From JANLUX01 sp031366005 (GTDB taxonomy: Bacteria; Bacteroidota; Bacteroidia; AKYH767-A; OLB10), in NCBI GenBank assembly GCA_031366005.1, contig JANLZB010000059.1, positions 1 to 33,635 of the forward strand: a DNA stretch of 33,635 nucleotides. Reading direction: 5' to 3'. Position 1 is the first letter of the stretch; each line of letters opens with the position of its first letter. Made by a program: the position numbers and the translations under genes. The notes below the pieces were generated by a model. That model was not told where the DNA came from and made no database searches. It worked only from the letters and a program-made list of their open reading frames with translations. Below are positions 1-7,745 of the stretch, in pieces.

Positions 1-100
1 GGTAGCCCTTTTCTATCTCATCAATAATCTGCAGTTTGAATGCTAAACTGTAATCCTTTTGAGTCCGTCTCGAATAATCTCTTTCTCTTTTGTTTTCCAT
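1..100 (-). CDS. IS3-family OrfA-like transposase, N-terminal fragment cut by the window edge
   Basis: The first 33 codons of a minus-strand gene start at an ATG at 98-100 and run off the left edge. The peptide begins MENKRERDYSRRTQKDYS and continues with FKLQIIDEIEKGY, a basic start followed by a helical segment. I recognise this as typical of the small helix-turn-helix OrfA protein of IS3-type elements in Bacteroidota, which binds the element ends and acts with OrfB. Only the start is visible, so completeness and the frameshifted OrfB partner cannot be judged. The neighbouring sequence up to about position 140 looks like the element's left end. Family assignment rests on recognition of the N-terminus only. 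Confidence 0.55.
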   Translation of the reverse strand, partial: MENKRERDYSRRTQKDYSLAFKLQIIDEIEKGY

Positions 101-140
101 ATAAGTCAACTTTTGTGTCAACTTATTTCAGGATGAGGCA
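1..140. mobile_element. Terminal part of a probable IS3-family insertion sequence
   Basis: Upstream of the transposase start, the minus strand reads TGCCTCATCCTGAAATAAG from position 140 inward, then two copies of a GTTGAC motif separated by a short spacer (about 103-122). An end beginning with TG and a short subterminal repeat just ahead of orfA fit an IS3 terminus. The boundary at 140 is an inference: the other end and any target duplication lie outside the window. Confidence 0.4.
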
Positions 141-150
141 AGATGCAAAA

Positions 151-186
151 AAAAGAGGCTGTCTCATAAGCGAGTCAGCCTCTTTT
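151..186. terminator. Intrinsic terminator, probably bidirectional, downstream of gap
   Basis: Perfect 11-bp arms AAAAGAGGCTG (151-161) and CAGCCTCTTTT (176-186), extended inward by CTC/GAG after one T-T mismatch. An A-run precedes it and a T-run follows, so it can work on either strand. It lies 20 bases past the gap stop codon and separates gap from the IS end. Confidence 0.8.
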
Positions 187-205
187 AATTAATATAAAAG
201 TTTAA

Positions 206-1684
206 TTAATAATATATAAGCCTGATTACATCCGCCAGGTATTTAGTAAATCGGATTACCTGCCTGCTATAACCATATTCATTATCATACCAGATATAAA
301 GCACCATGCTTTTTTTATCTTTCGATACGATGGTTGCAGGACTATCAACAATGGATGCACAAGGGTTTCCTACAAGATCGCTGCTTACTAATTCATTACT
401 ATATGAATATTGAATTTGTTCAATCAACGGACCTTTCAAAGCTGCATGCTTTAAAATTTCATTCACATCATCCTTGCTTGTTTCTTTTTTCACAGTAAGA
501 TTAAGAATGGCAAGTGAAACATTAGGCGTAGGCACTCTTACAGCGTTTCCGGTAAGTTTTCCTTCTAATGCAGGCAATACCTTTGCAACAGCTTTATCAG
601 CTCCTGTTTCAGTGATTACCATATTTAATGCTGCTGAACGGCCTCTGCGATATTTTTTATGATAGTTGTCAAGCAGATTCTGATCATTAGTGTAAGAGTG
701 AATAGTTTCAATATGGCCACGCTCAATACCTAAAGAATTTTCAATAACTGCAAGCACCGGAACAATAGCATTGGTTGTGCAGGAGGCGGCTGAAAAAACC
801 TGCTCATCTTCTTTATGATTTTTTTCATTGACTCCATAAACCACATTAGGTATATCCCCTTTACCGGGTGCAGTTAATAAAACTTTGTTCACACCTTTTG
901 CTTTAAGATGCAAACTCAACCCATCCCTGTCACGTGCTACACCCGTATTATCAATTACGATAGCATTATTAATACCATAAGCGGTATAATCAATTTCTTC
1001 AGGCACTTTAGCTGCCAGCATATAAATTGTATGACCGTTAACTATCAATGCTTTCTTTTCAAAATCTTCAATCACCGTTCCTGGAAAAGGACCATGTACA
1101 GAATCATTTCTTAAAAGATCAGCTCGTTTAATTAAATCCTCATCGCTATAGCTGCGTGTTACAATGGCACGCAAGCGAAGTTGCTCGCCTTTACCAGCCT
1201 GTGATACAAGTTCACGGGCAAGAATACGTCCGATACGTCCGAATCCATATAACACCACATCACGCGGAATCATCACACGTTTATCCTTACCAATAAAACC
1301 TTTGAGCTTTCCGGTAAGGAATGTATTAACATCATTGCTATATTCTGAACACTCACTTAACCATTCAGCAGCAAGACGACCAATATCAATACGCGATGGA
1401 GCAAGGTCTAAGCGGCTCAGTTCACGCGCAAGAAGTAAAGTATCTTCAACAGAAATCGGTTTTTTAACAATTTCTTTTGCATACTGATGTAGGTTAAGAA
1501 TCTGGCTTGCACTGCGATCAACCAATTGATTGCGGAAAATGATCAGCTCAACTGACTTATCATACCACATAGTACCTATGATATGAATAAGTTCTATTGC
1601 CGCTTTTTCAAGTAAAATCCAATCAGTAAGTTGGCTTTCATAAGTAGTTTGTCCGGCTCCGTTTAATGTTGCTGTAGATGACAT
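206..1684 (-). CDS. gap: Glyceraldehyde-3-phosphate dehydrogenase with long N-terminal extension
   Basis: Catalyses the NAD(P)-dependent oxidative phosphorylation of glyceraldehyde 3-phosphate in glycolysis, or the reverse reaction in gluconeogenesis; cytosolic. From the ATG chosen here the protein has 492 residues. A helical extension of about 140 residues precedes the usual 330-340-residue enzyme. The nucleotide-binding motif GFGRIGR is near residues 147-153, the catalytic Cys in SAASCTTN is C302, the catalytic His in IHSYTNDQ is H329, and the C-terminal WYDNEYGYS motif is present. The frame stays open upstream to a TTG at 1711, but that TTG lies inside a good -7 promoter box (1709-1716), so the ATG at 1684 is the better start. 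Extended GAPDHs of this kind are known in Bacteroidota; the role of the extension is unknown to me. Confidence 0.93.
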   Translation of the reverse strand: MSSTATLNGAGQTTYESQLTDWILLEKAAIELIHIIGTMWYDKSVELIIFRNQLVDRSASQILNLHQYAKEIVKKPISVEDTLLLARELSRLDLAPSRIDIGRLAAEWLSECSEYSNDVNTFLTGKLKGFIGKDKRVMIPRDVVLYGFGRIGRILARELVSQAGKGEQLRLRAIVTRSYSDEDLIKRADLLRNDSVHGPFPGTVIEDFEKKALIVNGHTIYMLAAKVPEEIDYTAYGINNAIVIDNTGVARDRDGLSLHLKAKGVNKVLLTAPGKGDIPNVVYGVNEKNHKEDEQVFSAASCTTNAIVPVLAVIENSLGIERGHIETIHSYTNDQNLLDNYHKKYRRGRSAALNMVITETGADKAVAKVLPALEGKLTGNAVRVPTPNVSLAILNLTVKKETSKDDVNEILKHAALKGPLIEQIQYSYSNELVSSDLVGNPCASIVDSPATIVSKDKKSMVLYIWYDNEYGYSRQVIRFTKYLADVIRLIYY

Positions 1685-1708
1685 GATGGAAGAATTTAAT
1701 GATTGCGG

Positions 1709-1741
1709 CAAAGATAATAGTTGAGTGTTTACAGTTTACAA
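1709..1741 (-). promoter_or_regulatory. Promoter of gap (Bacteroidota type)
   Basis: On the minus strand, TTG (1739-1741), a 22-base spacer and TATCTTTG (1709-1716) match the -33 TTG / -7 TAnnTTTG pattern of Bacteroidota primary sigma factors. Transcription would begin near 1702, leaving a leader of about 18 bases before the ATG at 1684. This position argues against the upstream TTG as start codon. Confidence 0.6.
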
Positions 1742-1806
1742 TTTTACGGCTTACAGTTTTATCGTGCAAGATTTTTTAACAATAAACAGCAACTGTAAAG
1801 CGTAAA
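1727..1806. repeat. Degenerate heptamer repeats (TTTACAG type) in inverted arrangement
   Basis: Units of the form GTTTACA, GTTTACA, then TTTTACG and CTTACAG run rightward from 1727, and AACTGTAAAGCGTAAAC (about 1790-1806) is their reverse complement. The two halves can pair across about 20 bases. The same AAACTGT-type heptamers recur at 33337-33459. They overlap the upstream side of the gap promoter and lie just before the tRNA-His promoter. Confidence 0.5.
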
Positions 1807-1809
1807 CAT

Positions 1810-1817
1810 TATTTTTG
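1810..1817 (+). promoter_or_regulatory. Probable -7 box of tRNA-His
   Basis: TATTTTTG matches TAnnTTTG and sits 15 bases before the tRNA 5' end, so transcription would start near 1824. No clear TTG -33 element is seen at the usual distance. Confidence 0.45.
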
Positions 1818-1832
1818 CCCACCAATTCAAAC

Positions 1833-1907
1833 GGTGATTGTAGCTCAGTTGGTTAGAGCGCCTGATTGTGGTTCAGGAGGTCGCGGGTTCGAGCCCCGTC
1901 CTTCACC
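1833..1907 (+). tRNA. tRNA-His (anticodon GTG)
   Basis: A cloverleaf can be drawn by hand: extra 5' G (-1) at 1833 facing C73 at 1907, D-arm from AGCTCAGTTGGTTAGAGC, anticodon stem CCTGA/TCAGG with loop TTGTGGT (anticodon GTG at 1868-1870), and T-arm GCGGG/CCCGT around TTCGAGC. The extra G opposite C73 is the histidine identity element. CCA is not encoded. Oddity: in the acceptor stem GTGATTG/CCTTCAC, pairs 5-68 (T-T) and 6-67 (T-C) do not match, so the stem has an internal bulge. It is a single tRNA with its own -7 box and terminator. Confidence 0.92.
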
Positions 1908-1913
1908 CTTACT

Positions 1914-1951
1914 AAAGCTTCACCCCGGTATTTTCGGGTGAAGCTTTTTTT
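1914..1951 (+). terminator. Intrinsic terminator of tRNA-His
   Basis: Perfect 12-bp arms AAAGCTTCACCC (1914-1925) and GGGTGAAGCTTT (1936-1947), a 10-base loop, and a following T-run. It starts seven bases after the tRNA 3' end. Confidence 0.88.
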
Positions 1952-2032
1952 ATTTACTTAACATTGTTAATTTTAACCTATCAATAATTAATTAATCCAT
2001 TCAGTATCATTATTAAAAACCACAACAATAAC

Positions 2033-3406
2033 ATGAAACAATCTTTACAAATTACTATGATGTTTTTTTCTTTTCTATTGCTTACCATAACAGGTAAATC
2101 TCAAAATCAAAATGCCCTTGCATTTGATGGAACCGATGATGTAGTAGAAACTCCCGGAGCTTCATCATTAATTGCAGGTTCTGATAACATCAGCATGACG
2201 TGCTGGGTATATCCTCAAAATCCATCTCCCAATGGTACTTATGACGGTTTCTGCGGATTCAGAAATAACACAGATGCCGATTTTTATATACTTCATTATA
2301 ATACGAATACTGTGGAAGCGCGTTTTCGCAACAGTTTAGGAATGAATTACGATATAACAGGTACAGGAATTCAAATTAATACATGGCAACACCTGGCTTT
2401 TACTTACGATGGAAGTATGTTGCGTTATTACCGGAATGGAACGCAGTTAGACTCGATTGCTGCAACAGGAAATATTACAAATCTTAATGATACATTTTAC
2501 ATGGGTGGTGTTCCCTTTGCAGGAGCAATGTTTAACCTCATTGGTAAATTAGATGAAGTAAGCCTTTGGAACAAAACTTTATCACAATCAGAAATCAATT
2601 GTATTTATAACGGTGGAATTGATTCTACTGATGCAAACCTTCAACTGCTTTATAAATTTAACCAGGGAATTGCAGGAGGGAATAATACTCTAATAACTTC
2701 TATAACTGATGCCTCAGGACATTTGGATGGTACTCCCTTAAATTTTTTAATGACCGGTACGGTTTCAAATTTTGTTGCAGGTGCATTCACTGCACAAACC
2801 ACTACAGCATCTTTCTGTCCGGGAACAAATTATGTGTGGGGAAATATTTCACTTACTGAAACAGGCACCTATACACAAGTTTTCACATCTTCTTTAGGTT
2901 GTGATTCTACTGTTCAATTAATTCTTTCATCTGATGTTGACACTTCTGTTACGCAAAACGGAAACATGGTGTTTGCTCACCAGACAGGATTTGGAGTATT
3001 GTATCAGTGGCTGAATTGCAATAATGGTTTCGCCCCTGTTAATGGAGCTACAAACCAAATTTTTACACCTGTTGTGAATGGAAGTGTTGCATTGAAAATT
3101 ACATTCAACGGTTGTACTGATACTTCCTCCTGTTATACTTTTACTAATGTTGGTATTGAGGAAAAAAGTAACGAAACAATTTTAATAATTGCTCCGAATC
3201 CTGCAAAAAATGTTTGTGTTATTTCAGCTCCTTTATTCAAGAATTCAATTTTAAGAATTTATGATATGGACGGACGTTTGGTATTACATCAATTATTTAA
3301 TAGCAAAGAAATTTTGAACCTGATGAATTTTAACAACGGAATCTATTTTCTTGAACTCAGCAATCCTGATGTTGGTATAGCAAGGAGGAAGCTAGTAAAA
3401 AATTAA
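2033..3406 (+). CDS. Secreted LamG-domain protein with T9SS type A sorting domain
   Basis: Extracellular or cell-surface protein of unknown ligand, 457 residues. The N-terminus (residues 1-24, hydrophobic core MMFFSFLLLTITG) is a Sec signal peptide. Residues about 28-205 form a LamG/concanavalin-like lectin domain, with the conserved ending GKLDEVSLWNKTLSQSEI. Residues about 255-370 hold Cys- and Thr-rich adhesin-like sequence. Residues about 385-457 are a T9SS type A sorting domain (IAPNPAKN, then IYDMDGRLV, then FNNGIYFLEL), which in this phylum is recognised at the outer membrane and usually removed. LamG domains bind carbohydrate or protein; no catalytic domain is visible, so a surface adhesin is the likely role. 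It appears monocistronic, with a 140-bp hairpin element two bases after its stop. Confidence 0.85.
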   Translation: MKQSLQITMMFFSFLLLTITGKSQNQNALAFDGTDDVVETPGASSLIAGSDNISMTCWVYPQNPSPNGTYDGFCGFRNNTDADFYILHYNTNTVEARFRNSLGMNYDITGTGIQINTWQHLAFTYDGSMLRYYRNGTQLDSIAATGNITNLNDTFYMGGVPFAGAMFNLIGKLDEVSLWNKTLSQSEINCIYNGGIDSTDANLQLLYKFNQGIAGGNNTLITSITDASGHLDGTPLNFLMTGTVSNFVAGAFTAQTTTASFCPGTNYVWGNISLTETGTYTQVFTSSLGCDSTVQLILSSDVDTSVTQNGNMVFAHQTGFGVLYQWLNCNNGFAPVNGATNQIFTPVVNGSVALKITFNGCTDTSSCYTFTNVGIEEKSNETILIIAPNPAKNVCVISAPLFKNSILRIYDMDGRLVLHQLFNSKEILNLMNFNNGIYFLELSNPDVGIARRKLVKN

Positions 3407-3407
3407 A

Positions 3408-3547
3408 AGCCTGTTTAAATTTCTTAAAGACATCCTGCGCGTACCCCTGACCCCTAAAGGGGAACAGCGGGCGCGCGGTGTCCCTTTAGGGAATTCAAGG
3501 GTGAACGCGGGCAAGAAAATAATTATTTTAAAAAATTTAAACAGGCT
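3408..3547. repeat. Palindromic element with CTGTTTAAATTT ends and GC-rich nested core (copy 1)
   Basis: Perfect 15-bp terminal inverted repeats AGCCTGTTTAAATTT (3408-3422) and its complement (3533-3547) enclose a GC-rich core. The core has two palindromes, CCCCTAAAGGGG (3451-3462) and TCCCTTTAGGGA (3481-3492), that are also imperfect inverted copies of each other, so the whole 140 bp can fold into one long stem. A second element with the same ends but another core lies at 33078-33289. It begins immediately after the LamG gene stop and could also terminate transcription. Confidence 0.75.
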
Positions 3548-3628
3548 CTAAATCTTTATTGGCAGTAATGTTTTCCTCCCTGTAAAGCAGTAGGGTTGAA
3601 GTTCATCATTCAACAACTTTTTACTCAT

Positions 3629-3636
3629 TAACTTTG
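3629..3636 (+). promoter_or_regulatory. Possible -7 box of copA
   Basis: TAACTTTG matches TAnnTTTG 10 bases before the copA ATG, giving an almost leaderless transcript. The nearest upstream TTG (3596-3598) is 30 bases away, too far for a good -33 element. I see no recognisable copper-responsive operator. Confidence 0.3.
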
Positions 3637-3646
3637 TGTCGTTATT

Positions 3647-5782
3647 ATGAGTGAAAAAACTGTTTTACATGTGGAGGGGATGACGTGCAGTAATTGTGCA
3701 CAAAGTATTACCCGCCATCTTCAAAAAAAAGGATTACAAAATGTACTGGTAAATTTTGAGGATTCGGAAGTAACTTATAATGACCCTCACCTGCTACCTC
3801 AATCAACAGTTATCAGCGAAATAAACAGCTTAGGTTACAAAGCCTCCGCTAATATTTCATCAGCAGATATAGAAAAAAAAACCTGGACCACTTTAGAAAA
3901 GCGCTTGCTGATCAGCGTTCTTTTTACGATTCCATTGTTGTTGCACATGTGGATCAACTGGCATTGGTTACATAACCCTGTTGTTCAATTTCTGCTTTGC
4001 TTACCTGTAATAACTATTGGATTACTGCATTTCGGCAGGAGTGCATGGGGTTCACTCAAACACAAAATGCCTAACATGGATGTATTAATTTCTATTGGCT
4101 CATCTGCTGCTTTTGTTTATAGCGTGGTTGCAATGTTTCTTTTTTATGGTACTGGAAAAGTAAATCACTATTTATTTTTTGAAACATCTGCAACTATTAT
4201 CACGTTGGTTTTGCTCGGTAACCTGATTGAACAACGTAGTCTTAAACGCACTACTACTGCATTGGAATCATTAACACGTCTTCAACCACAAACAGCAAAC
4301 AGGATTATTGATTCATTTACCAATACTGAACACACCGAAGAAATTCCGGTGCGAAATTTAAAATTACAGGATCTTGTTTTAATCAATACCGGTGAACGCA
4401 TTCCCGCTGACGGACAAATATATTGGGGTGAAGCTACTGTGGATGAATCTTCAATGACTGGAGAAAGCCTTCCGGTTGAAAAAACTATAAATGATACCGT
4501 TCTTGCAGGAACAATCCTTTTACAGGGAAGCATTAAAATTATTGCTGATAAAACAGGAGACAACACTGTATTGAATCATATTATTGAACAGGTAAAACAT
4601 GCCACATTAAATAAGCCCAATATTCAACGGATGGGAGATATTGTAAGTGCGTGGTTTGTACCAGTAGTTTTATTTATTTCAATCATAACTTTTTGCGTAT
4701 CCTATTTTATTGCTGATGTCTCAATTCAACAATCATTGTTAAGCAGTATTGCTGTTCTGGTTATTTCCTGTCCATGTGCAATGGGATTAGCCACTCCCAC
4801 CGCAGTGGCAGTTGGAATTGGTAAAGCAGCAGGCAACGGAATTATTGTAAAAGGTGGTGATACGTTAGAAAAATTTGCCAACATTAAAACAATAGTATTT
4901 GATAAAACAGGAACGCTCACCACAGGAAAGTTTTCCGTTACCGGGATTAACTATTTCAATAATGAAAAAGATCTGATACATTATTTAATCTTAACACTTG
5001 AAAAACATTCCACCCACCCTATTGGCAAAGCACTGGTGGAACACATAAAATACCAGGGAAATATTAATATCTCCTTCAACTCCATTCAGGAAGAAAAAGG
5101 ATTTGGAATGAAAGCTATTGATCGTGACGGGAATATTTATACCATAGGATCATTTAACACAGCAAAAGCTATTACCGATGATGACACACATCAGGTGTAT
5201 ATCACAAAAAATAAAATTCTCTTGGCAACTATTAATTTAGAAGACACTATACGTAGTGATGCAAAAGCTACAGTGGATTATTTCAGATCGCAAAATAGTA
5301 AAGTGGTTTTACTAAGTGGAGATAATCTTTATAACTGTAAAAAAGTAGCTAATGCTTTAAACATTACTGAATTTTATGCTGGTATGCTTCCGCATGAAAA
5401 AACAAATAGTATCAACGAATTAAAAAAGAATGGATTACTGGCAATGGCTGGTGATGGCATTAACGATGCGCCCTCACTTGCAACTGCTGATGTTGGTATT
5501 TCATTTCGTGCAGCTACACAAATCGCTATTCAGTCGGCTGACATCGTACTAATGAATGAGCAGGATTTGTATTCATTATGCAATGCTCACCGAATTGCAA
5601 AAGCAACTTTAAAAACCATCAAACAAAATCTCTTTTGGGCACTCTTTTATAATGTTATTGCCATTCCCATTGCAGCTTTTGGTTTACTCAGTCCTATGAT
5701 TGGTTCACTATCAATGGCGTTTAGCGATGTGGTGGTGATTGGCAATTCGTTACGGTTAAAAATTAACAGTCGCCTGAATTAA
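3647..5782 (+). CDS. copA: Copper-translocating P1B-type ATPase
   Basis: Inner-membrane pump that uses ATP to export Cu(I) from the cytoplasm; 711 residues, normal for a CopA with one metal-binding domain. Residues 1-70 are a heavy-metal-associated domain with GMTCSNC (C14/C17 region). Then come the transmembrane segments, the actuator motif TGES (271-274), the ion-binding CPC (375-377), the phosphorylation site DKTGT (D419), the HP motif in STHPIG, the hinge GDGINDAP (602-609) and a YN motif in the next-to-last helix, which together indicate the Cu+ group. Oddity: in the last helix the usual MxxSS copper-site motif reads MAFSD (690-694), so one conserved Ser is Asp. No copper chaperone or CopY/CueR-like regulator is adjacent. 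Substrate could differ from copper, but CPC plus YN favours Cu(I). Confidence 0.92.
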   Translation: MSEKTVLHVEGMTCSNCAQSITRHLQKKGLQNVLVNFEDSEVTYNDPHLLPQSTVISEINSLGYKASANISSADIEKKTWTTLEKRLLISVLFTIPLLLHMWINWHWLHNPVVQFLLCLPVITIGLLHFGRSAWGSLKHKMPNMDVLISIGSSAAFVYSVVAMFLFYGTGKVNHYLFFETSATIITLVLLGNLIEQRSLKRTTTALESLTRLQPQTANRIIDSFTNTEHTEEIPVRNLKLQDLVLINTGERIPADGQIYWGEATVDESSMTGESLPVEKTINDTVLAGTILLQGSIKIIADKTGDNTVLNHIIEQVKHATLNKPNIQRMGDIVSAWFVPVVLFISIITFCVSYFIADVSIQQSLLSSIAVLVISCPCAMGLATPTAVAVGIGKAAGNGIIVKGGDTLEKFANIKTIVFDKTGTLTTGKFSVTGINYFNNEKDLIHYLILTLEKHSTHPIGKALVEHIKYQGNINISFNSIQEEKGFGMKAIDRDGNIYTIGSFNTAKAITDDDTHQVYITKNKILLATINLEDTIRSDAKATVDYFRSQNSKVVLLSGDNLYNCKKVANALNITEFYAGMLPHEKTNSINELKKNGLLAMAGDGINDAPSLATADVGISFRAATQIAIQSADIVLMNEQDLYSLCNAHRIAKATLKTIKQNLFWALFYNVIAIPIAAFGLLSPMIGSLSMAFSDVVVIGNSLRLKINSRLN

Positions 5783-5845
5783 ATCATTGTGATCAATTTA
5801 AATTCAATTGCTCTACTTTCGCCACGCTTTTATTAAGTTTTATTG

Positions 5846-7189
5846 ATGAGAAAAATTTTATTGCTTGGAGCAGGTCGTTCGTCAGGGGCTTTGATAAAGT
5901 ATTTATTGAATTATGCACAGGCTGATGATTTTGAATTAACAGTTGCGGATATTTCAGTTTCATCGGCAGAAGAAAAAATCCATCAGCATGAACGTGGACG
6001 TGCAATTGCTTTTGATATTAATAATATTGAACAGAGAACCACGGAAATCTCAAATGCAGATGTTGTAATTTCCTTATTACCTCCTGCTTTACATTATCTC
6101 GCTGCCACTGATTGCGTTCAGTTATCCAAACATCTTGTCACAGCAAGTTATGTTTCTCCAGAATTAAAAGCATTGCATGATGATGCCATTCAAAAAAATA
6201 TTTTATTACTGAATGAATGTGGTTTAGATCCGGGGATTGATCACATGTCAGCAATGGAAATCATTCATCGTTTGCAAAAACAGGGAGCTGAATTAAAAAG
6301 TTTTAAATCTTATACAGGCGGATTGGTTGCACCGGAAAGTAATGATAATTTATGGGGATATAAATTTACCTGGAACCCACGCAATGTAATTTTAGCAGGA
6401 CAGGGTACTGCAAAATATATTGAGAACAATCATTACAAATACATTCCTTACAATCGTTTGTTTACTCAGATAGAAAAAATAAAAGTGGATGATCCCGATT
6501 TTTCGGGAGGAATTTTTGATGGCTATGCCAACCGTGATTCATTAGCATACAGAAAAATTTATGGTATTGATACAATACCAACACTTTTACGCGGAACACT
6601 AAGACAGGAGAATTTCTGCAGTGCATGGCAGGTTTTTGTTTTGCTTGGATTAACAGATGACTCTTACATTATTGAAGACTCTGAACATCTTACTTATGCG
6701 CTATTGGTAGAAGCATTTCTTCCTGCTTCAGCAAAAGGTGTAAGCATAGAAGAAAAACTTTGTAGTTTTTGCAATATCAATTCAAGTAGTGTGGAGATGG
6801 AAATGATTCGTTCAACCGGAATTTTATATAGTACTGTAATCGGTTTAGCCAATGCAACACCTGCACAAATTCTTCAACACATATTACAAAGTAAATGGGT
6901 TTTAAAACCGGATGACAAAGACATGATTGTGATGCAACATTTGTTTGAATACACATTGAACGGAAATAATGAAAGCATTCATTCAAGCCTTGTTGTTAAA
7001 GGTGAAAGTGTGGAACAAACAGCAATGGCAAAAACTGTTGGGCTTCCGCTTGGAATTTTTGCAAGATTAATGCTTCAGAATAAAATTTCATTGCGTGGAG
7101 TTCAGATTCCGGTGCAGGAAGAAATTTATAAACCTGTTTTGAAAGAATTAAAGGAATATGGAATTAGTTTTTCAGAAAAGCATTTTTAA
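5846..7189 (+). CDS. Saccharopine dehydrogenase family protein
   Basis: NAD(P)-dependent oxidoreductase of the saccharopine dehydrogenase family, 447 residues from the ATG at 5846 (an in-frame TTG lies one codon earlier). The N-terminal Rossmann motif GAGRSSG is at residues 8-14, and the family segment NECGLDPGIDHM follows near residue 125-140. The length fits the glutamate-forming enzyme of lysine breakdown, which splits saccharopine to 2-aminoadipate semialdehyde and glutamate; some family members have other substrates. No lysine-ketoglutarate reductase or other lysine gene is adjacent, so the pathway is an inference from family. It follows copA by 63 bases on the same strand and might be co-transcribed. 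Confidence 0.82.
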   Translation: MRKILLLGAGRSSGALIKYLLNYAQADDFELTVADISVSSAEEKIHQHERGRAIAFDINNIEQRTTEISNADVVISLLPPALHYLAATDCVQLSKHLVTASYVSPELKALHDDAIQKNILLLNECGLDPGIDHMSAMEIIHRLQKQGAELKSFKSYTGGLVAPESNDNLWGYKFTWNPRNVILAGQGTAKYIENNHYKYIPYNRLFTQIEKIKVDDPDFSGGIFDGYANRDSLAYRKIYGIDTIPTLLRGTLRQENFCSAWQVFVLLGLTDDSYIIEDSEHLTYALLVEAFLPASAKGVSIEEKLCSFCNINSSSVEMEMIRSTGILYSTVIGLANATPAQILQHILQSKWVLKPDDKDMIVMQHLFEYTLNGNNESIHSSLVVKGESVEQTAMAKTVGLPLGIFARLMLQNKISLRGVQIPVQEEIYKPVLKELKEYGISFSEKHF

Positions 7190-7216
7190 AGTTTGTAGCA
7201 CTTCTCCCGATGTATT

Positions 7217-7666
7217 GTCATTCAGGAGGAACCTTGTCAAATACATGTACCAAAGCCTATGAAGGTAAAGGAGCGTTTGCAGGGCTGAACCCTGTTTAGT
7301 TTGAAATTTTGATAAAATTAATTCCAGAATTGGTGGTTTTAATTAATGTTATTTTTTTTTCTCTTGATAAGTCTTTAATTTCCTTTTCTCTTTCTATTGC
7401 CATGTTGATTGTATCATATCTTTCGAAGTAAACTAATTGATAGCAATAATATTTTCCTGCGAATGTTTTTTGATTTGACCGGTTGTTATAATGCTCCTGC
7501 ATTCTGCGAAAGAGATCGTTGGTTACACCTGTATAAAAAGTTGTTTTTCCGGGATTGGTTGTTATGTAAACAAAAAAGTTTTGATTCAACATGGGTTGCG
7601 TTGCAATAACTTTTGTTGGTTATCAAACTTATCTGCTACTATTTGACAAGGTTCCTCCTGAATGAC
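7217..7666. mobile_element. Inverted-repeat-bounded element carrying a GIY-YIG gene (GTCATTC family)
   Basis: A 27-bp sequence starting GTCATTCAGGAGGAACCTTG (7217-7243) returns as a perfect reverse complement at 7640-7666. The 450-bp unit between holds one complete gene, the GIY-YIG nuclease at 7296-7592. The first 21 bases of the repeat match 17 of 21 positions in the ends of three gene-less elements at 10849-10999, 11909-12050 and 24657-24798. The identity of both arms after enclosing a gene suggests recent formation or pressure to keep the ends alike. No target duplication was recognised. Mobility is inferred, not shown. Confidence 0.55.
7296..7592 (-). CDS. Small GIY-YIG nuclease family protein
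   Basis: A stand-alone GIY-YIG domain of 98 residues, the usual length of the small UvrC-related/UPF0213-type group. The diagnostic parts are in order: VYI (8-10), YTG (20-22), the Arg-rich helix LFRRMQEH (27-34), and AIEREKEIK (65-73) holding the catalytic Glu. The domain class cuts DNA with a single metal ion; no target is known for this group. The gene lies inside perfect 27-bp inverted repeats and has no functional partner nearby. All key residues appear intact, so an active enzyme is plausible. It lies between the saccharopine-dehydrogenase-like gene and trmN6, on the same strand as trmN6 but apparently independent of it. Confidence 0.85.
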   Translation of the reverse strand: MLNQNFFVYITTNPGKTTFYTGVTNDLFRRMQEHYNNRSNQKTFAGKYYCYQLVYFERYDTINMAIEREKEIKDLSREKKITLIKTTNSGINFIKISN

Positions 7667-7745
7667 GCTTTTGGTTCTACTCTTTTACTAACTTCCCTTT
7701 CAAACTCATTTTTGCGACAGAACTTTTTTTGCGTTTACAATATCT

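Noticed and set aside
908..1487. Plus-strand open frames inside gap
   Set aside because: They are antisense to a strongly conserved enzyme, lack recognisable domains and have no start context.
6493..6512. ATCCCGATTTTTCGGGA hairpin as a terminator
   Set aside because: It is inside the saccharopine-dehydrogenase-like coding region, coding for a normal stretch (DDPDFSGGIF), so it is coding sequence that happens to pair.
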